In this document: one piece after another, positions 15,715 through 25,429 of the stretch
Layout: every line of letters starts with the position of its first letter
Position numbering within the stretch: position 1 is the first letter of the stretch
From: Peribacillus glennii
Lineage (GTDB): Bacteria; Bacillota; Bacilli; Bacillales; DSM-1321
NCBI RefSeq assembly: GCF_003429105.1
Contig: NZ_QVTD01000013.1
Span: 1 to 64,000 of the forward strand
Direction of reading: 5' to 3'
Length of the DNA: 64,000 nucleotides
Translations under genes and position numbers: made by a program
Notes under the pieces: generated by a model
The model's input: only the letters and a program-made list of their open reading frames with translations
The model's database searches: none
What the model was told of the DNA's origin: nothing

Positions 15715-15984
15715 ATGAGTCCTGATTTTGTTATTGAAGTCGCTGAACGCGGCATTTACACTGTTTTGATTGTATGTGGGCCTTTACTTATCATCGCGCT
15801 TGGAGTCGGGCTATTGATCAGTATCTTTCAAGCGACGACGCAAATACAGGAACAGACCCTGGCGTTTGTTCCAAAAATAGTGGCCGTCCTGCTTGGGATT
15901 ATCCTTCTAGGTCCATGGATGCTGTCACATATGCTGTCATACGCGAATGAAATTTTCAGCAATTTAAATAGATTCGTAGGTTAA
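15715..15984 (+). CDS. fliQ: Flagellar export gate protein FliQ
   Basis: FliQ (89 residues) is a small two-helix membrane hairpin that wraps around the FliP/FliR gate. Both membrane segments are clear (about residues 17-40 and 52-75), with the family motif SIFQATTQIQEQTL between them. Length equals the family norm. It is preceded by GCAGGTG and followed two bases later by fliR. Confidence 0.96.
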   Translation: MSPDFVIEVAERGIYTVLIVCGPLLIIALGVGLLISIFQATTQIQEQTLAFVPKIVAVLLGIILLGPWMLSHMLSYANEIFSNLNRFVG

Positions 15985-15986
15985 TT

Positions 15987-16763
15987 ATGCAAGACATCAT
16001 TCCGCAGTTTCCAGCATTTTTATTGGTTTTTGTTCGTGTGGCCACATTTTTCGTGACCATGCCGATTTTTTCATATCGCACAATTCCGGCAACCCATCGT
16101 ATCGGCATTAGCTTTTTCCTTGCATGGATTATGTATTACACGATAGATGCGCCCGTATTCGATATAAATGGAACTTATTATATGTTGATCATAAAGGAAG
16201 TCCTTGTTGGTCTGCTAATCGGATTTGTTGCGTATATGATCCTGACGGCTGTCCAAATTGCCGGGGGATTTATAGATTTTCAGATGGGATTTGCAATAGC
16301 AAACGTGATCGACCCTCAAACAGGGGTGCAAAGCCCGCTGACGGGACAATATCTCTATACAATTTCTCTATTATTTTTGCTCGGCGCTAACGGCCATCAT
16401 TTATTGCTGGATGGAATCTTTTATTCCTATCAGTTTATTCCGATTGATAAGGTCTGGATTTCATTCGGGAACGAGGATATGCTCGAGTTTGTCGCCAAGG
16501 CTTTCAACCAGACTTTTATCATTGCGTTTCAAATGTCCATACCAGTTGTCGGAAGTTTGTTTTTAGTCGATGTCGGGCTGGGTATTGTAGCGAGAACGGT
16601 TCCACAGCTGAATATTTTCGTTGTCGGGATGCCGGTGAAAATTATTGTCAGTTTCGTAGTCCTGATAATCGTGATGGGAATGATGATGGCTGTTGTAGGG
16701 CAGATGTTTGATTATCTGATTGTTACGATGAGAGGGTTAATGGAGCTAGTCGGAGGAACATAA
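15987..16763 (+). CDS. fliR: Flagellar export gate protein FliR
   Basis: FliR closes the FliP5-FliR1 export gate ring and docks FlhB. The 258-residue protein has about six hydrophobic segments, with the family stretch DFQMGFAIANVIDPQTG near residues 97-113. Length agrees with B. subtilis FliR (259). The start follows the fliQ stop by two bases without a strong ribosome site of its own, so translation is probably coupled. flhB follows after one base. Confidence 0.95.
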   Translation: MQDIIPQFPAFLLVFVRVATFFVTMPIFSYRTIPATHRIGISFFLAWIMYYTIDAPVFDINGTYYMLIIKEVLVGLLIGFVAYMILTAVQIAGGFIDFQMGFAIANVIDPQTGVQSPLTGQYLYTISLLFLLGANGHHLLLDGIFYSYQFIPIDKVWISFGNEDMLEFVAKAFNQTFIIAFQMSIPVVGSLFLVDVGLGIVARTVPQLNIFVVGMPVKIIVSFVVLIIVMGMMMAVVGQMFDYLIVTMRGLMELVGGT

Positions 16764-16764
16764 T

Positions 16765-17847
16765 ATGAAACTGATACAGCTTGACCTTCAATTCTTCTCC
16801 GGTGAAAAAACAGAAAAAGCCACACCTAAGAAGCGGCAGGATTCGAGAAAAAAAGGGCAGGTCTCAAAAAGCCAAGATGTAAATACGGCAATCGTTCTAC
16901 TTGCTGTATTTATGCTTTTCACAGCGATTGGGCCTTTTATGAGGGATTCCATTTTAGGGATCTTTACGGAATCATTCCAGGAGCCGATGCTTACAGAACT
17001 TACAGAAGAAAATGTACAAACAATTTTTTTAGAGATGCTTAGGAAGACCGCCATCATATTGGCGCCAATCATGGCAGTTGCTCTAATAGCAGGAGTGGCG
17101 GCAAACATAATGCAAACGGGTTTCTTGTTTTCAACAGAAGCTATTCAGTTCAAACTTGAAAAAATAGATCCGATTAAAGGCTTTAAAAGGATTTTTTCCA
17201 TGAGGGCCATAGTAGAGTTGTTGAAATCTATTTTGAAGATTTCGATTGTAGGACTTGTTACTTTTCTTGTGATATGGCAGCGCATGGAAGAAATCATGAC
17301 GCTGTCACAAAAAAATGCGGCCGCTGCCATGGCAATATTGGCTGATATAACCGTTAAAGTAGGGTTGTACGCTTCGGCTGCATTACTGTTCTTATCACTG
17401 CTCGATTATATGTACCAGAAATATGACTTTGAAAAGAGTATTCGGATGTCCAAACAGGATATCAAGGACGAATATAAAAATATAGAGGGCGACCCGCTGA
17501 TTAAATCAAAGATAAAGCAAAAACAAAGGGAGATGGCCATGCAGCGCATGATGCAGGAAGTTCCCAAGGCGGATGTCGTCATTACAAACCCTACCCATTA
17601 TGCCATCGCGTTAAAATACGATGATCAAAAGTTTGATGCGCCGTACGTTATAGCCAAGGGCGTGGATTTTGTCGCCCAGAAAATCAAGTATGTAGCAAAG
17701 GAAAACGATATTGTCATGATGGAAAACCGCCCGCTTGCCCGCGCGCTATATGACCAATCGGAGATCGGACAGGCAATCCCGGAAGAATTTTTTAAGGCGG
17801 TCGCCGAGGTATTGGCATTTGTGTATAAGACAAAAGGCAAGATTTAA
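16765..17847 (+). CDS. flhB: Flagellar export switch protein FlhB
   Basis: FlhB controls substrate specificity of the export apparatus through autocleavage. The 360-residue protein has the N-terminal motif GEKTEKATPKKRQDSRKKGQ, four membrane segments, and the autocleavage site NPTH (in VVITNPTHYAIALKYD, about residues 273-276) where FliK acts. The C-terminal cytoplasmic domain ends with EVLAFVYKTKGK. Length equals B. subtilis FlhB (360). It follows fliR by one base. Confidence 0.96.
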   Translation: MKLIQLDLQFFSGEKTEKATPKKRQDSRKKGQVSKSQDVNTAIVLLAVFMLFTAIGPFMRDSILGIFTESFQEPMLTELTEENVQTIFLEMLRKTAIILAPIMAVALIAGVAANIMQTGFLFSTEAIQFKLEKIDPIKGFKRIFSMRAIVELLKSILKISIVGLVTFLVIWQRMEEIMTLSQKNAAAAMAILADITVKVGLYASAALLFLSLLDYMYQKYDFEKSIRMSKQDIKDEYKNIEGDPLIKSKIKQKQREMAMQRMMQEVPKADVVITNPTHYAIALKYDDQKFDAPYVIAKGVDFVAQKIKYVAKENDIVMMENRPLARALYDQSEIGQAIPEEFFKAVAEVLAFVYKTKGKI

Positions 17848-17889
17848 AAGAATATTTAGCATTGCTTTACCAGGTTAGGAGAGAAGAAA

Positions 17890-19926
17890 ATGTCAGCAAG
17901 AGACTTGACTGTTTTAATAAGCGTGATCATGGTAGTGGCCATGTTGATTATCCCATTGCCAACTTGGCTGATTAGTATTTTGATTTTGTTGAATATTTCT
18001 CTCGCCCTTATGGTTCTTCTAACGTCGATGAATATGAAAGAGCCGCTGGAGTTTTCCATCTTTCCATCATTATTGCTGCTGTTGACACTGTTCAGGCTCG
18101 GTCTGAATGTATCTACAACACGTTCCATTTTGACCCATGGCGATGCTGGCGGGGTAGTCCATACCTTTGGGACATTTGTTGTCGGAGGAAATATCATTGT
18201 CGGAATGGTTGTTTTCTTAATTTTGATCATCATCCAATTTATTGTCATCACGAAAGGCTCCGAGCGTGTGTCCGAGGTGGCTGCCCGATTTACATTGGAC
18301 GCGATGCCAGGAAAGCAAATGAGCATTGATGCCGATTTGAATGCCGGGATGATTTCTGAAGTGGAGGCGCGCGAGAGGCGTGAAAAGGTCGGGCGCGAAG
18401 CGGATTTTTACGGTTCAATGGACGGAGCGAGCAAATTTGTGAAAGGTGATGCCATCGCGGGCATAATCATCGTGCTGATCAACTTGATTTTTGGCATGGT
18501 TATTGGTGTAATGCAGCAGGATATGGCCTTTGCAGAGGCGGCATCGCACTTTTCCCTGCTTACTGTTGGCGATGGCATTGTCAGCCAGGTACCAGCCCTT
18601 CTAATTTCAACTGCGACGGGTATAGTGGTGACCCGCGCCGCATCAAATGGGAACCTCGGAGCGGATATTACCGAACAACTATTTAGATTTCCTGTCATGC
18701 TTTATGTAACGGCAGGCACGATTTTCTTGCTCGGATTGTTCACTCCGATTTCCGATTTGCTGACTGTCCCTATCGCGGGCTTGCTGGCATTTGGCGGATA
18801 TATGATATCCAAGACGCCTGAAGCAGATCAACAGGAACTTCAGGATATCGAAGAAGAAATTGAAAGCGATGAAATGAAAAGCCCTGAGAGCGTCGTGAAT
18901 CTGTTGAGCGTTGACCCGATTGAGTTTGAATTCGGCTACGGCCTGATTCCACTTGCGGATGCGAACCAGGGTGGGGATTTGCTTGACAGGGTCGTGATGA
19001 TCCGCCGCCAGCTTGCGATTGAGATGGGCCTTGTCATCCCGGTTGTTAGGATCCGCGATAATATCCAGTTGAACCCTAACGAATACCGTTTGAAAATTAA
19101 GGGAAATGAAATGGCAAGGGGCGAGCTTCTCCTTGACCATTACCTGGCGATGAGCCCGGGTATTGAAGATGATTCCATCGAAGGGATCGATACGGTGGAG
19201 CCTTCTTTCGGCCTCCCTGCTAAATGGATTTCTGAAGAAATGAAGGAACACGCCGAAATGATGGGGTATACAGTGGTCGACCCTCCAAGTGTTGTATCCA
19301 CACACATTACGGAAGTGATCAAGTCAAATGCCCACGAATTGCTGGGAAGACAGGAAACGAAGCAGTTGATCGACCATTTGAGGGAATCAGCCCCGATCCT
19401 GGTTGAAGAAGTAACGCCAAACCCGTTAACGGTGGGCGAGGTACAGAAGGTATTGGCCAAACTGTTGAAAGAAAAAGTTTCGATCCGGAACCTGCCTGTT
19501 ATTTTTGAAACGCTCGCAGACTATGGCCGTTTAAGCACAGATACAGACCTGCTTACCGAGTATGTACGTCAGAATTTGGCCAGGCAAATAACGAACGGGT
19601 TGGCTGTCAGCAACGAAAGCTTAAAGGTGATTACTTTGTCCGGAAAAGTAGAGAAACTGATTGCGGATGCCGTCCAGCAAACGGAGCATGGGAACTATCT
19701 ATCGCTCGACCCTAATGATTCCCAAACGATCCTGGAATCCATGGCGGCCAAACTCGAAGAGCTGGCATTAATGGAACAAACACCGGTCGTTCTTTGTTCC
19801 CCGGCGGTCCGTATGTACGTGCGCCAATTGACAGAACGCTATTTTCCTCAGGTGCCTATTGTTTCTTATAACGAATTGGAATCGAATGTTGAAGTCCAAA
19901 GCATAGGGGTGGTGAACGTGGAGTGA
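17890..19926 (+). CDS. flhA: Flagellar export protein FlhA
   Basis: FlhA makes the nonameric ring below the export gate and receives chaperone-substrate complexes. The 678-residue protein has seven to eight membrane segments in the first half, the FHIPEP family signature region RLGLNVSTTRSIL near residue 73 and the DADLNAGMISEVEARERR loop, followed by a large cytoplasmic domain. Length equals B. subtilis FlhA (677). GGAGAG precedes the ATG. Its stop overlaps the GTG start of flhF (GTGA). Confidence 0.97.
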   Translation: MSARDLTVLISVIMVVAMLIIPLPTWLISILILLNISLALMVLLTSMNMKEPLEFSIFPSLLLLLTLFRLGLNVSTTRSILTHGDAGGVVHTFGTFVVGGNIIVGMVVFLILIIIQFIVITKGSERVSEVAARFTLDAMPGKQMSIDADLNAGMISEVEARERREKVGREADFYGSMDGASKFVKGDAIAGIIIVLINLIFGMVIGVMQQDMAFAEAASHFSLLTVGDGIVSQVPALLISTATGIVVTRAASNGNLGADITEQLFRFPVMLYVTAGTIFLLGLFTPISDLLTVPIAGLLAFGGYMISKTPEADQQELQDIEEEIESDEMKSPESVVNLLSVDPIEFEFGYGLIPLADANQGGDLLDRVVMIRRQLAIEMGLVIPVVRIRDNIQLNPNEYRLKIKGNEMARGELLLDHYLAMSPGIEDDSIEGIDTVEPSFGLPAKWISEEMKEHAEMMGYTVVDPPSVVSTHITEVIKSNAHELLGRQETKQLIDHLRESAPILVEEVTPNPLTVGEVQKVLAKLLKEKVSIRNLPVIFETLADYGRLSTDTDLLTEYVRQNLARQITNGLAVSNESLKVITLSGKVEKLIADAVQQTEHGNYLSLDPNDSQTILESMAAKLEELALMEQTPVVLCSPAVRMYVRQLTERYFPQVPIVSYNELESNVEVQSIGVVNVE

Positions 19927-21131
19927 AAGTAAAGAAATATTTGGCTTCTTCTATGTCGGAAGCAATGAAGGACATCCGCCAAGAGCTTGGAAATGATGCC
20001 GTCATTCTCAGTTCTAAGCCTGTCTATTCCAGCGGATTTCTAGGGTTGTTTAGAAAAAGGAATATTGAAGTGGTCGCAGCAATCGACCCGTCAGAGAAGC
20101 ATAATCCACCGATAAAAAAGCAAAAGCAGAAAAAGATGCCTGCGGAAAAAACGGTATCAGCCGCAAATCCCGGCGCCGAGTCAGAACAGGCTGATTCCGG
20201 ATTAAAAATACACTCCCCTGCACCAGAATCTGAGCAGGCCAAAAGCCTGCCGGCGGGAGAAATTTTAAAAGAATTAGCTCAGCTAAGGGAAATGGTAAAA
20301 GGGATCAACTATGAATCTGCCAATAATGATAAAAAATACCCGGATCCGTTACAGGAAATATATAAAACGATGGAAAAGCAGGAGATTGACTGCCACATCC
20401 GGGCAGAAATGATGGATGCATTGCTAACAAAATGGTTTTCTGGCCACCATGACAGTCCGATGGATGAGATAACAGGCTGGCTGAAAGCTGAGCTTGATGC
20501 AAAGATTTCTGCCGTTTCTGATTTTGGGGGAAGCTTTGAAAAGAAATATATCAATATTGTCGGGCCCACAGGGGTCGGCAAAACTACCACTCTTGCTAAA
20601 ATTGCGGCGGAAAGCATCCTGAAGCAAAACAAAAAGGTCGCCTTCATTACGACAGACACCTACCGGATTGCTGCAATCGATCAGCTGCAGACATATGCCA
20701 AGATCTTAAATGTCCCGATAGAGGTAGCTTACAATCTGGTAGATTTCAAAAATGCCGCAGAAAAATTTTCTCATTATGACCTGGTATTCATCGACACAGC
20801 CGGGAGGAATTTCCGGAATCATGAGTATGTACGCGATTTGCAAAAAATCATTGATTTTGAGCGAGAGATGGAAACTTATTTGGTGTTATCGCTGACCGCC
20901 AAACAAAGGGATATGGAAGAAATATTCATGCAGTTTTCCACCATCCCGATCAAGCAGGTGATTTTTACAAAAGCTGATGAAACTGCAAGCTTCGGCCCGA
21001 TGCTGAATTTCATTATCAAGCATCGCATCGGCGCAGCGTATATAACAAACGGTCAGGATGTACCGGATGATATAGAAAAGGCCAGCCCGCGTTTGATAAC
21101 AGAGATTATACTGGGAGCGAATAAGAAATGA
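19923..21131 (+). CDS. flhF: SRP-like GTPase FlhF
   Basis: FlhF is an SRP/FtsY-like GTPase that places flagella on the cell. The 402-residue product has a B domain of low complexity, rich in K, E and P (about residues 55-120), followed by the NG domain with G1 GPTGVGKTTTLAKIA (about 216-230), TTDTYRIAAIDQLQTYA, and DTAGRN. It is longer than the B. subtilis protein (366) mainly in the linker. GTG start at 19923 overlaps flhA. It overlaps flhG by four bases; FlhG activates its GTPase. Confidence 0.95.
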   Translation: MKVKKYLASSMSEAMKDIRQELGNDAVILSSKPVYSSGFLGLFRKRNIEVVAAIDPSEKHNPPIKKQKQKKMPAEKTVSAANPGAESEQADSGLKIHSPAPESEQAKSLPAGEILKELAQLREMVKGINYESANNDKKYPDPLQEIYKTMEKQEIDCHIRAEMMDALLTKWFSGHHDSPMDEITGWLKAELDAKISAVSDFGGSFEKKYINIVGPTGVGKTTTLAKIAAESILKQNKKVAFITTDTYRIAAIDQLQTYAKILNVPIEVAYNLVDFKNAAEKFSHYDLVFIDTAGRNFRNHEYVRDLQKIIDFEREMETYLVLSLTAKQRDMEEIFMQFSTIPIKQVIFTKADETASFGPMLNFIIKHRIGAAYITNGQDVPDDIEKASPRLITEIILGANKK

Positions 21132-21994
21132 AGGACCAGGCTGAACATCTACGAAATTGGGTACGACAGGCGAATAATGTGCAGACGGCTAAAACGATTG
21201 CTGTGATCAGCGGGAAAGGCGGAGTGGGGAAATCCAACTTTTCGCTTAACTTCTCTATTACCTTAGCCAAAAAAGGCCATAGCGTGTTGCTTTTCGATAT
21301 GGATATCGGCATGGGAAACATCGATATTTTGATGGGGAATTCCTCACGTCACAGTATCATAGATTTTTTTGAACACGGTACGCCTCTTTCAGACATCATT
21401 TCGAAAGGGCCGGATAATATTTCCGTGATTGCCGGCGGCACGGGTCTGACAAAACTGTTTGAACTGGATCAATCACAGTTTGACAGTTTCCTAGCGGAGT
21501 TCAACAGACTTTTGCATCAGTATGAATATATTATTTTTGATATGGGTGCCGGGATAAACTATGAATCTTCCAGATTCATGCTATGTGTCGATGACCTGTT
21601 TGTTGTGACGACACCTGAGCCTACTGCAGTGATGGATGCTTATTCGGTGATGAAATACTTGAATTCAGTCAGCCAAAGCCTCTCATTATTCCTGATTTGC
21701 AACAGGGTCCAATCGGAAATGGAAGGCCATGAGACGATTAAACGCTTGCAGAATGCATTGCGTAAGTTCTTGCAGAAAGAAATCATTCCGCTAGGTTTCC
21801 TGCCGGACGATAAATCAGTTTCCAAGGCAGTGGCGAAGCAAGTGCCTTTTATGATTGATAACAATGGTTCTGTTGTATCCAAGGCACTGTCAGAGATAGC
21901 AGCACGCTATGAAATTAGCGATTTCCGGGAAGGCCTTACAATGAAGAAAAATAATTTTCTTGGGAAACTAAAGAATTACTTTCTGTCACATTAG
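21128..21994 (+). CDS. flhG: MinD-like ATPase FlhG (YlxH)
   Basis: FlhG is a ParA/MinD family ATPase that regulates flagellar number and position, stimulates FlhF and delivers FliM/FliY. The 288-residue protein has an N-terminal activator helix containing LRNWVRQ, the deviant Walker A motif GKGGVGKSN (about residues 28-36), the DMDIGMGNIDILMG switch and a C-terminal amphipathic membrane helix rich in lysine and phenylalanine. Length equals B. subtilis YlxH (298) within ten residues. The ATG overlaps the flhF stop (ATGA). Confidence 0.95.
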   Translation: MKDQAEHLRNWVRQANNVQTAKTIAVISGKGGVGKSNFSLNFSITLAKKGHSVLLFDMDIGMGNIDILMGNSSRHSIIDFFEHGTPLSDIISKGPDNISVIAGGTGLTKLFELDQSQFDSFLAEFNRLLHQYEYIIFDMGAGINYESSRFMLCVDDLFVVTTPEPTAVMDAYSVMKYLNSVSQSLSLFLICNRVQSEMEGHETIKRLQNALRKFLQKEIIPLGFLPDDKSVSKAVAKQVPFMIDNNGSVVSKALSEIAARYEISDFREGLTMKKNNFLGKLKNYFLSH

Positions 21995-22069
21995 AATGGA
22001 TGGCTTTTTAGCGGTCTATTGTACATTTCAAAACCGATCAAGGGTTTCTGGATTTAAGAAAAGTGCGAC

Positions 22070-22120
22070 TTGCCTCTGGCTGTGCCTTAAAAAGGATTGC
22101 CAACTGGCAAGTTTCCAATG
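22070..22120 (+). repeat. Worn copy of repeat family B before cheB
   Basis: The tail GGATTGCCAACTGGCAAG followed by TTTCCAAT matches, with changes, the 3' part of the repeats at 52351-52476 and 54911-55040 (GGCTCGCC, four bases, GGCGAG, TTTTCTAAT). TTGCC (22097-22101) still pairs with GGCAA (22106-22110). The preceding GGCTGTGCCTTAAA also follows the family. It is a decayed partial copy in the flhG-cheB gap. Confidence 0.45.
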
Positions 22121-22137
22121 AAGGTAGGTCCCTGAAA

Positions 22138-23235
22138 ATGAAAAGGATAAAAGTGCTAATTGTCGAAGATTCTGCGTTTATGAGAAAACTGATCTCTGAA
22201 TTCCTTGCGGAAGATAAACGGATTGAAGTGATTGGAACGGCCAGGAATGGAAAAGAAGCCATCAGCAAAATCAAAGAGCAAAAGCCGGATGTAGTTACAC
22301 TTGATGTGGAAATGCCGATCATGAATGGCCTTGAGGCTTTGAAAGAAATAATGCAGCAGTGTCCTACACCTGTCATCATGCTTTCAAGCACGACAAGGGA
22401 AGGAGCAGAAAACACAGTGTCAGCCATGGATATCGGCGCCTTTGACTTCATTTCGAAACCATCCGGCGCCATCAGCCTTGATTTACATAAGATCAAACGG
22501 GAACTGATCGATAAAGTCATTGCTGCAAGCAAGACAAGCATTCAGATGTTGCAAAAAAATCCCAGAATTGTCGAAAGTTTTATGCCAGATAAAAACAAAT
22601 GTAGTAAAATAGAACCAGAAAAAGAAAAGCAAACCATTTTAAACAATTGGAATCCAGAATCAAAAAAAATAATAGTGATCGGTACGTCGACAGGCGGACC
22701 CAGGGCATTGCAAGCAGTGTTGACAAAGCTTCCAGGAAATTTGGACGCGCCTATCCTGATTATCCAGCATATGCCTCCCGGTTTTACTAAATCACTTGCA
22801 GAAAGGCTTAATTCTCTGTCTGAGATTACAGTCAAAGAAGCGGAAGACGGTGAGATTATTCATAAAGGCACTGCTTATATCGCTCCCGGGGGCTGGCATT
22901 TGAAAGTGAAAAGGATCGGCATGGCCCTTGCAGTTTCGGTTGATGGGTCTGAGATTAGGGGAGGCCACCGGCCATCAGTGGATGTTTTGTTTGAGTCAGT
23001 AAGCGAAATACCCGATTACTCCAAAGTTGCAGTCATTATGACGGGGATGGGAAGCGACGGGGCAGCTGGGTTGATTAGAATGAAGAAAACAGGGAACGTC
23101 AAGGCGATTGCGGAATCCCAGGAAACTTCAATCGTATTCGGGATGCCCAAGGCTGCAATTGCCACAGGTTTAGTTGATTCAGTGGAAAATGTAGAGAAAA
23201 TAGCAAACGCGATTGTGAAGTTTTGTAATCAGTGA
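22138..23235 (+). CDS. cheB: Chemotaxis methylesterase CheB
   Basis: CheB removes methyl groups from chemoreceptors after phosphorylation by CheA. The 365-residue protein has an N-terminal receiver domain (IVEDSAFMRKL; Asp in TLDVEMP, about residue 57) and a C-terminal methylesterase domain with the catalytic Ser in GTSTGGPRALQ, His in IQHMPPGFT and Asp in MTGMGSDGAAG. Length is near that of B. subtilis CheB (357). I choose the ATG at 22138, after AAGGTAGG, since the receiver domain begins there; a longer frame upstream runs through the decayed repeat. Confidence 0.95.
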   Translation: MKRIKVLIVEDSAFMRKLISEFLAEDKRIEVIGTARNGKEAISKIKEQKPDVVTLDVEMPIMNGLEALKEIMQQCPTPVIMLSSTTREGAENTVSAMDIGAFDFISKPSGAISLDLHKIKRELIDKVIAASKTSIQMLQKNPRIVESFMPDKNKCSKIEPEKEKQTILNNWNPESKKIIVIGTSTGGPRALQAVLTKLPGNLDAPILIIQHMPPGFTKSLAERLNSLSEITVKEAEDGEIIHKGTAYIAPGGWHLKVKRIGMALAVSVDGSEIRGGHRPSVDVLFESVSEIPDYSKVAVIMTGMGSDGAAGLIRMKKTGNVKAIAESQETSIVFGMPKAAIATGLVDSVENVEKIANAIVKFCNQ

Positions 23236-23249
23236 GGGGTGCAGTTCCG

Positions 23250-25301
23250 ATGGATATGAACCAATATTTAGAGGTCTTTATAGATGAAAGCAAAGAACAC
23301 CTTCAAACATGCAGCGAGCAATTATTGGAGCTTGAAAAAAATCCGGATAATCTTTCTATTGTAAATGAAATTTTCCGATCTGCACATACATTGAAGGGTA
23401 TGTCCGCAACCATGGGTTACGAAGATTTGGCGAATTTGACACATAAGATGGAAAATGTTCTCGATGGCATCCGCAATAACAAAATCACGTTGAATCCGGA
23501 AATTTTTGATGTGATTTTTCAAGCTGTCGATGACCTCGAAGCTATGGTTCTATCGATTTCTGAAGGCGGGGACGGTAAAAGGGATGTATCGAAAGTTGTC
23601 GGGCAGCTGCAGCTTATTGAAAAGGGAGAATCGCCGCTTGCCGGTGCAAATGCCAATGCTGAAGTTGCAGCCACAGCGGCGCCTGTAAAACAAGAAGGCA
23701 TGAAAGGCATTTATGATGAGTTCGAATTAACAGTGCTCCAGCAATCCTGGGAGCAAGGTTTTCAAAGTTATGAAATTACTATTGCGCTGAACGAAGATTG
23801 CCTTTTGAAAGCTGCGCGCGTATTCATGGTGTTTGAAGTTCTTGAAAAGTCGGGTGAAGTAATTAAATCCTTGCCTTCTGCTGACCAGCTAGAGGAAGAA
23901 CAGTTTGACCAGGATTTTATGGTTACCTTCCTTACGAAGGAGACAAAAGAAGATCTTTCAAAGAAAATCATGAAGGTTTCCGAAGTGCAAAGGGTTGAAA
24001 TCAGGGAAATGGACCACCTTACATTAAGGGAACAGGGCTCCGAACGGGCTGAAGAACAAACAGGCAGAGAATTACTGCCACAGGCGGATGCATCCAAGCC
24101 TGAAGCAAGTCAAGTAGAAACCAATAAGAAGGTTTCAAACAGCAGGCAGTCAAATAACAAAACGATTCGTGTAAATATTGAACGGCTCGACATTCTCATG
24201 AATTTATTTGAGGAGCTTGTTATCGACCGAGGCAGGCTTGAGCAAATTTCACGTGATTTGAACAACCAGGAATTGCATGAAACAGTCGAACGGATGTCGC
24301 GCATTTCCGGTGATTTGCAAACGATTATCCTCAATATGAGAATGGTCCCGGTCGAGACGGTGTTCAACCGATTCCCGAAAATGGTCCGAACGCTTGCACG
24401 GGATCTCAATAAGAAAATCCACCTTGAAATTGTCGGGGCGGAAACAGAGCTAGACAGGACTGTCATCGATGAAATCGGCGACCCGCTTGTTCACTTGCTC
24501 AGGAATGCGATTGACCATGGCGTAGAAACGCCGGAGGTTCGTCGCGCAAGCGGAAAAGATGAAGTAGGGACAGTCGTGCTGAAGGCTTATCACAGCGGGA
24601 ATCATGTCTTTATTGAAATTACAGATGACGGGGCGGGCATTAGCCGTGAAAGGGTCTTAAAAAAGGCGTTGAATAACGGAATTGTGACAGCACATACTGC
24701 AGCGTCCCTAACCGATAAGCAGGTATACGAATTAATTTTCGCCTCCGGTTTCTCAACAGCAGAAACGATCTCTGATGTATCAGGCAGGGGCGTAGGCCTT
24801 GATGTGGTGAAAAATACAATTGAATCGTTGGGCGGAACGGTGTCAATAGATTCCAGGGAAGGCGACGGCTCCACTTTCCTTATACAGCTGCCGCTTACTC
24901 TGTCCATTATCTCCGTCATGCTCGTTGAAATCCAAAAAGAGAAATTCGCAATCCCGCTTTCTTCCATTATAGAAACGGCGATTATAAGAAAAGAAGATAT
25001 TATGAATGCCCATAGCCAGCAGGTCATTGATTTCAGGGGCAAAGTATTGCCGCTTATTTTCCTGAAAGATATTTTTGAAGTGCCTGTTTTTTCAGAGGAT
25101 GAGGAATTTTTGTCTGTTGTTATTGTGAGAAAAGGGGATAAAATGGCAGGACTTGTGGTTGACTCGTTTATCGGCCAGCAGGAGATTGTGCTAAAGTCGC
25201 TTGGAAATTATTTAAACTCAGCCTTTGCCATTTCGGGAGCCACCATCCTTGGCGATGGGCAGGTTGCTTTAATTGTGGATTGCAATTCGTTGATTAAATG
25301 A
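23250..25301 (+). CDS. cheA: Chemotaxis histidine kinase CheA
   Basis: CheA phosphorylates CheY and CheB in response to receptor state. The 683-residue protein has a P1 phosphotransfer domain (His in SAHTLKGMSATMGY, about residue 46), a P2 response-regulator binding domain, the P3 dimerisation helices (INIERLDILMNLFEELV region), the P4 ATP domain with N-box HLLRNAIDHGVE and glycine boxes DDGAGI and GRGVGLDVV, and a C-terminal CheW-like P5 domain. Length resembles B. subtilis CheA (672). The ATG at 23250 follows GAGGGGTG by seven bases. Confidence 0.97.
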   Translation: MDMNQYLEVFIDESKEHLQTCSEQLLELEKNPDNLSIVNEIFRSAHTLKGMSATMGYEDLANLTHKMENVLDGIRNNKITLNPEIFDVIFQAVDDLEAMVLSISEGGDGKRDVSKVVGQLQLIEKGESPLAGANANAEVAATAAPVKQEGMKGIYDEFELTVLQQSWEQGFQSYEITIALNEDCLLKAARVFMVFEVLEKSGEVIKSLPSADQLEEEQFDQDFMVTFLTKETKEDLSKKIMKVSEVQRVEIREMDHLTLREQGSERAEEQTGRELLPQADASKPEASQVETNKKVSNSRQSNNKTIRVNIERLDILMNLFEELVIDRGRLEQISRDLNNQELHETVERMSRISGDLQTIILNMRMVPVETVFNRFPKMVRTLARDLNKKIHLEIVGAETELDRTVIDEIGDPLVHLLRNAIDHGVETPEVRRASGKDEVGTVVLKAYHSGNHVFIEITDDGAGISRERVLKKALNNGIVTAHTAASLTDKQVYELIFASGFSTAETISDVSGRGVGLDVVKNTIESLGGTVSIDSREGDGSTFLIQLPLTLSIISVMLVEIQKEKFAIPLSSIIETAIIRKEDIMNAHSQQVIDFRGKVLPLIFLKDIFEVPVFSEDEEFLSVVIVRKGDKMAGLVVDSFIGQQEIVLKSLGNYLNSAFAISGATILGDGQVALIVDCNSLIK

Positions 25302-25313
25302 CGGTTCTATTGC

Positions 25314-25355
25314 ATGGGGCTCCTCCAGTTCCGCCCTGCGGAACTGGAGCCCCAT
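25314..25355 (+). other. Strong hairpin between cheA and cheW
   Basis: ATGGGGCTCC plus AGTTCCGC (25314-25334, with a TCC bulge at 25324-25326) pairs with GCGGAACT plus GGAGCCCCAT (25338-25355): 18 perfect pairs around a three-base loop, beginning 13 bases after the cheA stop. No T run follows, so it is unlikely to be an intrinsic terminator; an RNA processing or stability element is more likely. The cheA-cheW gap (128 bases) is long for this operon. Confidence 0.6.
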
Positions 25356-25429
25356 TAGTCTTCCGGGACTCAGTATGAAAAAGATGGTTTACTGCCAATT
25401 GTACATTATGATTAAGGGGGAGAAAGCCG

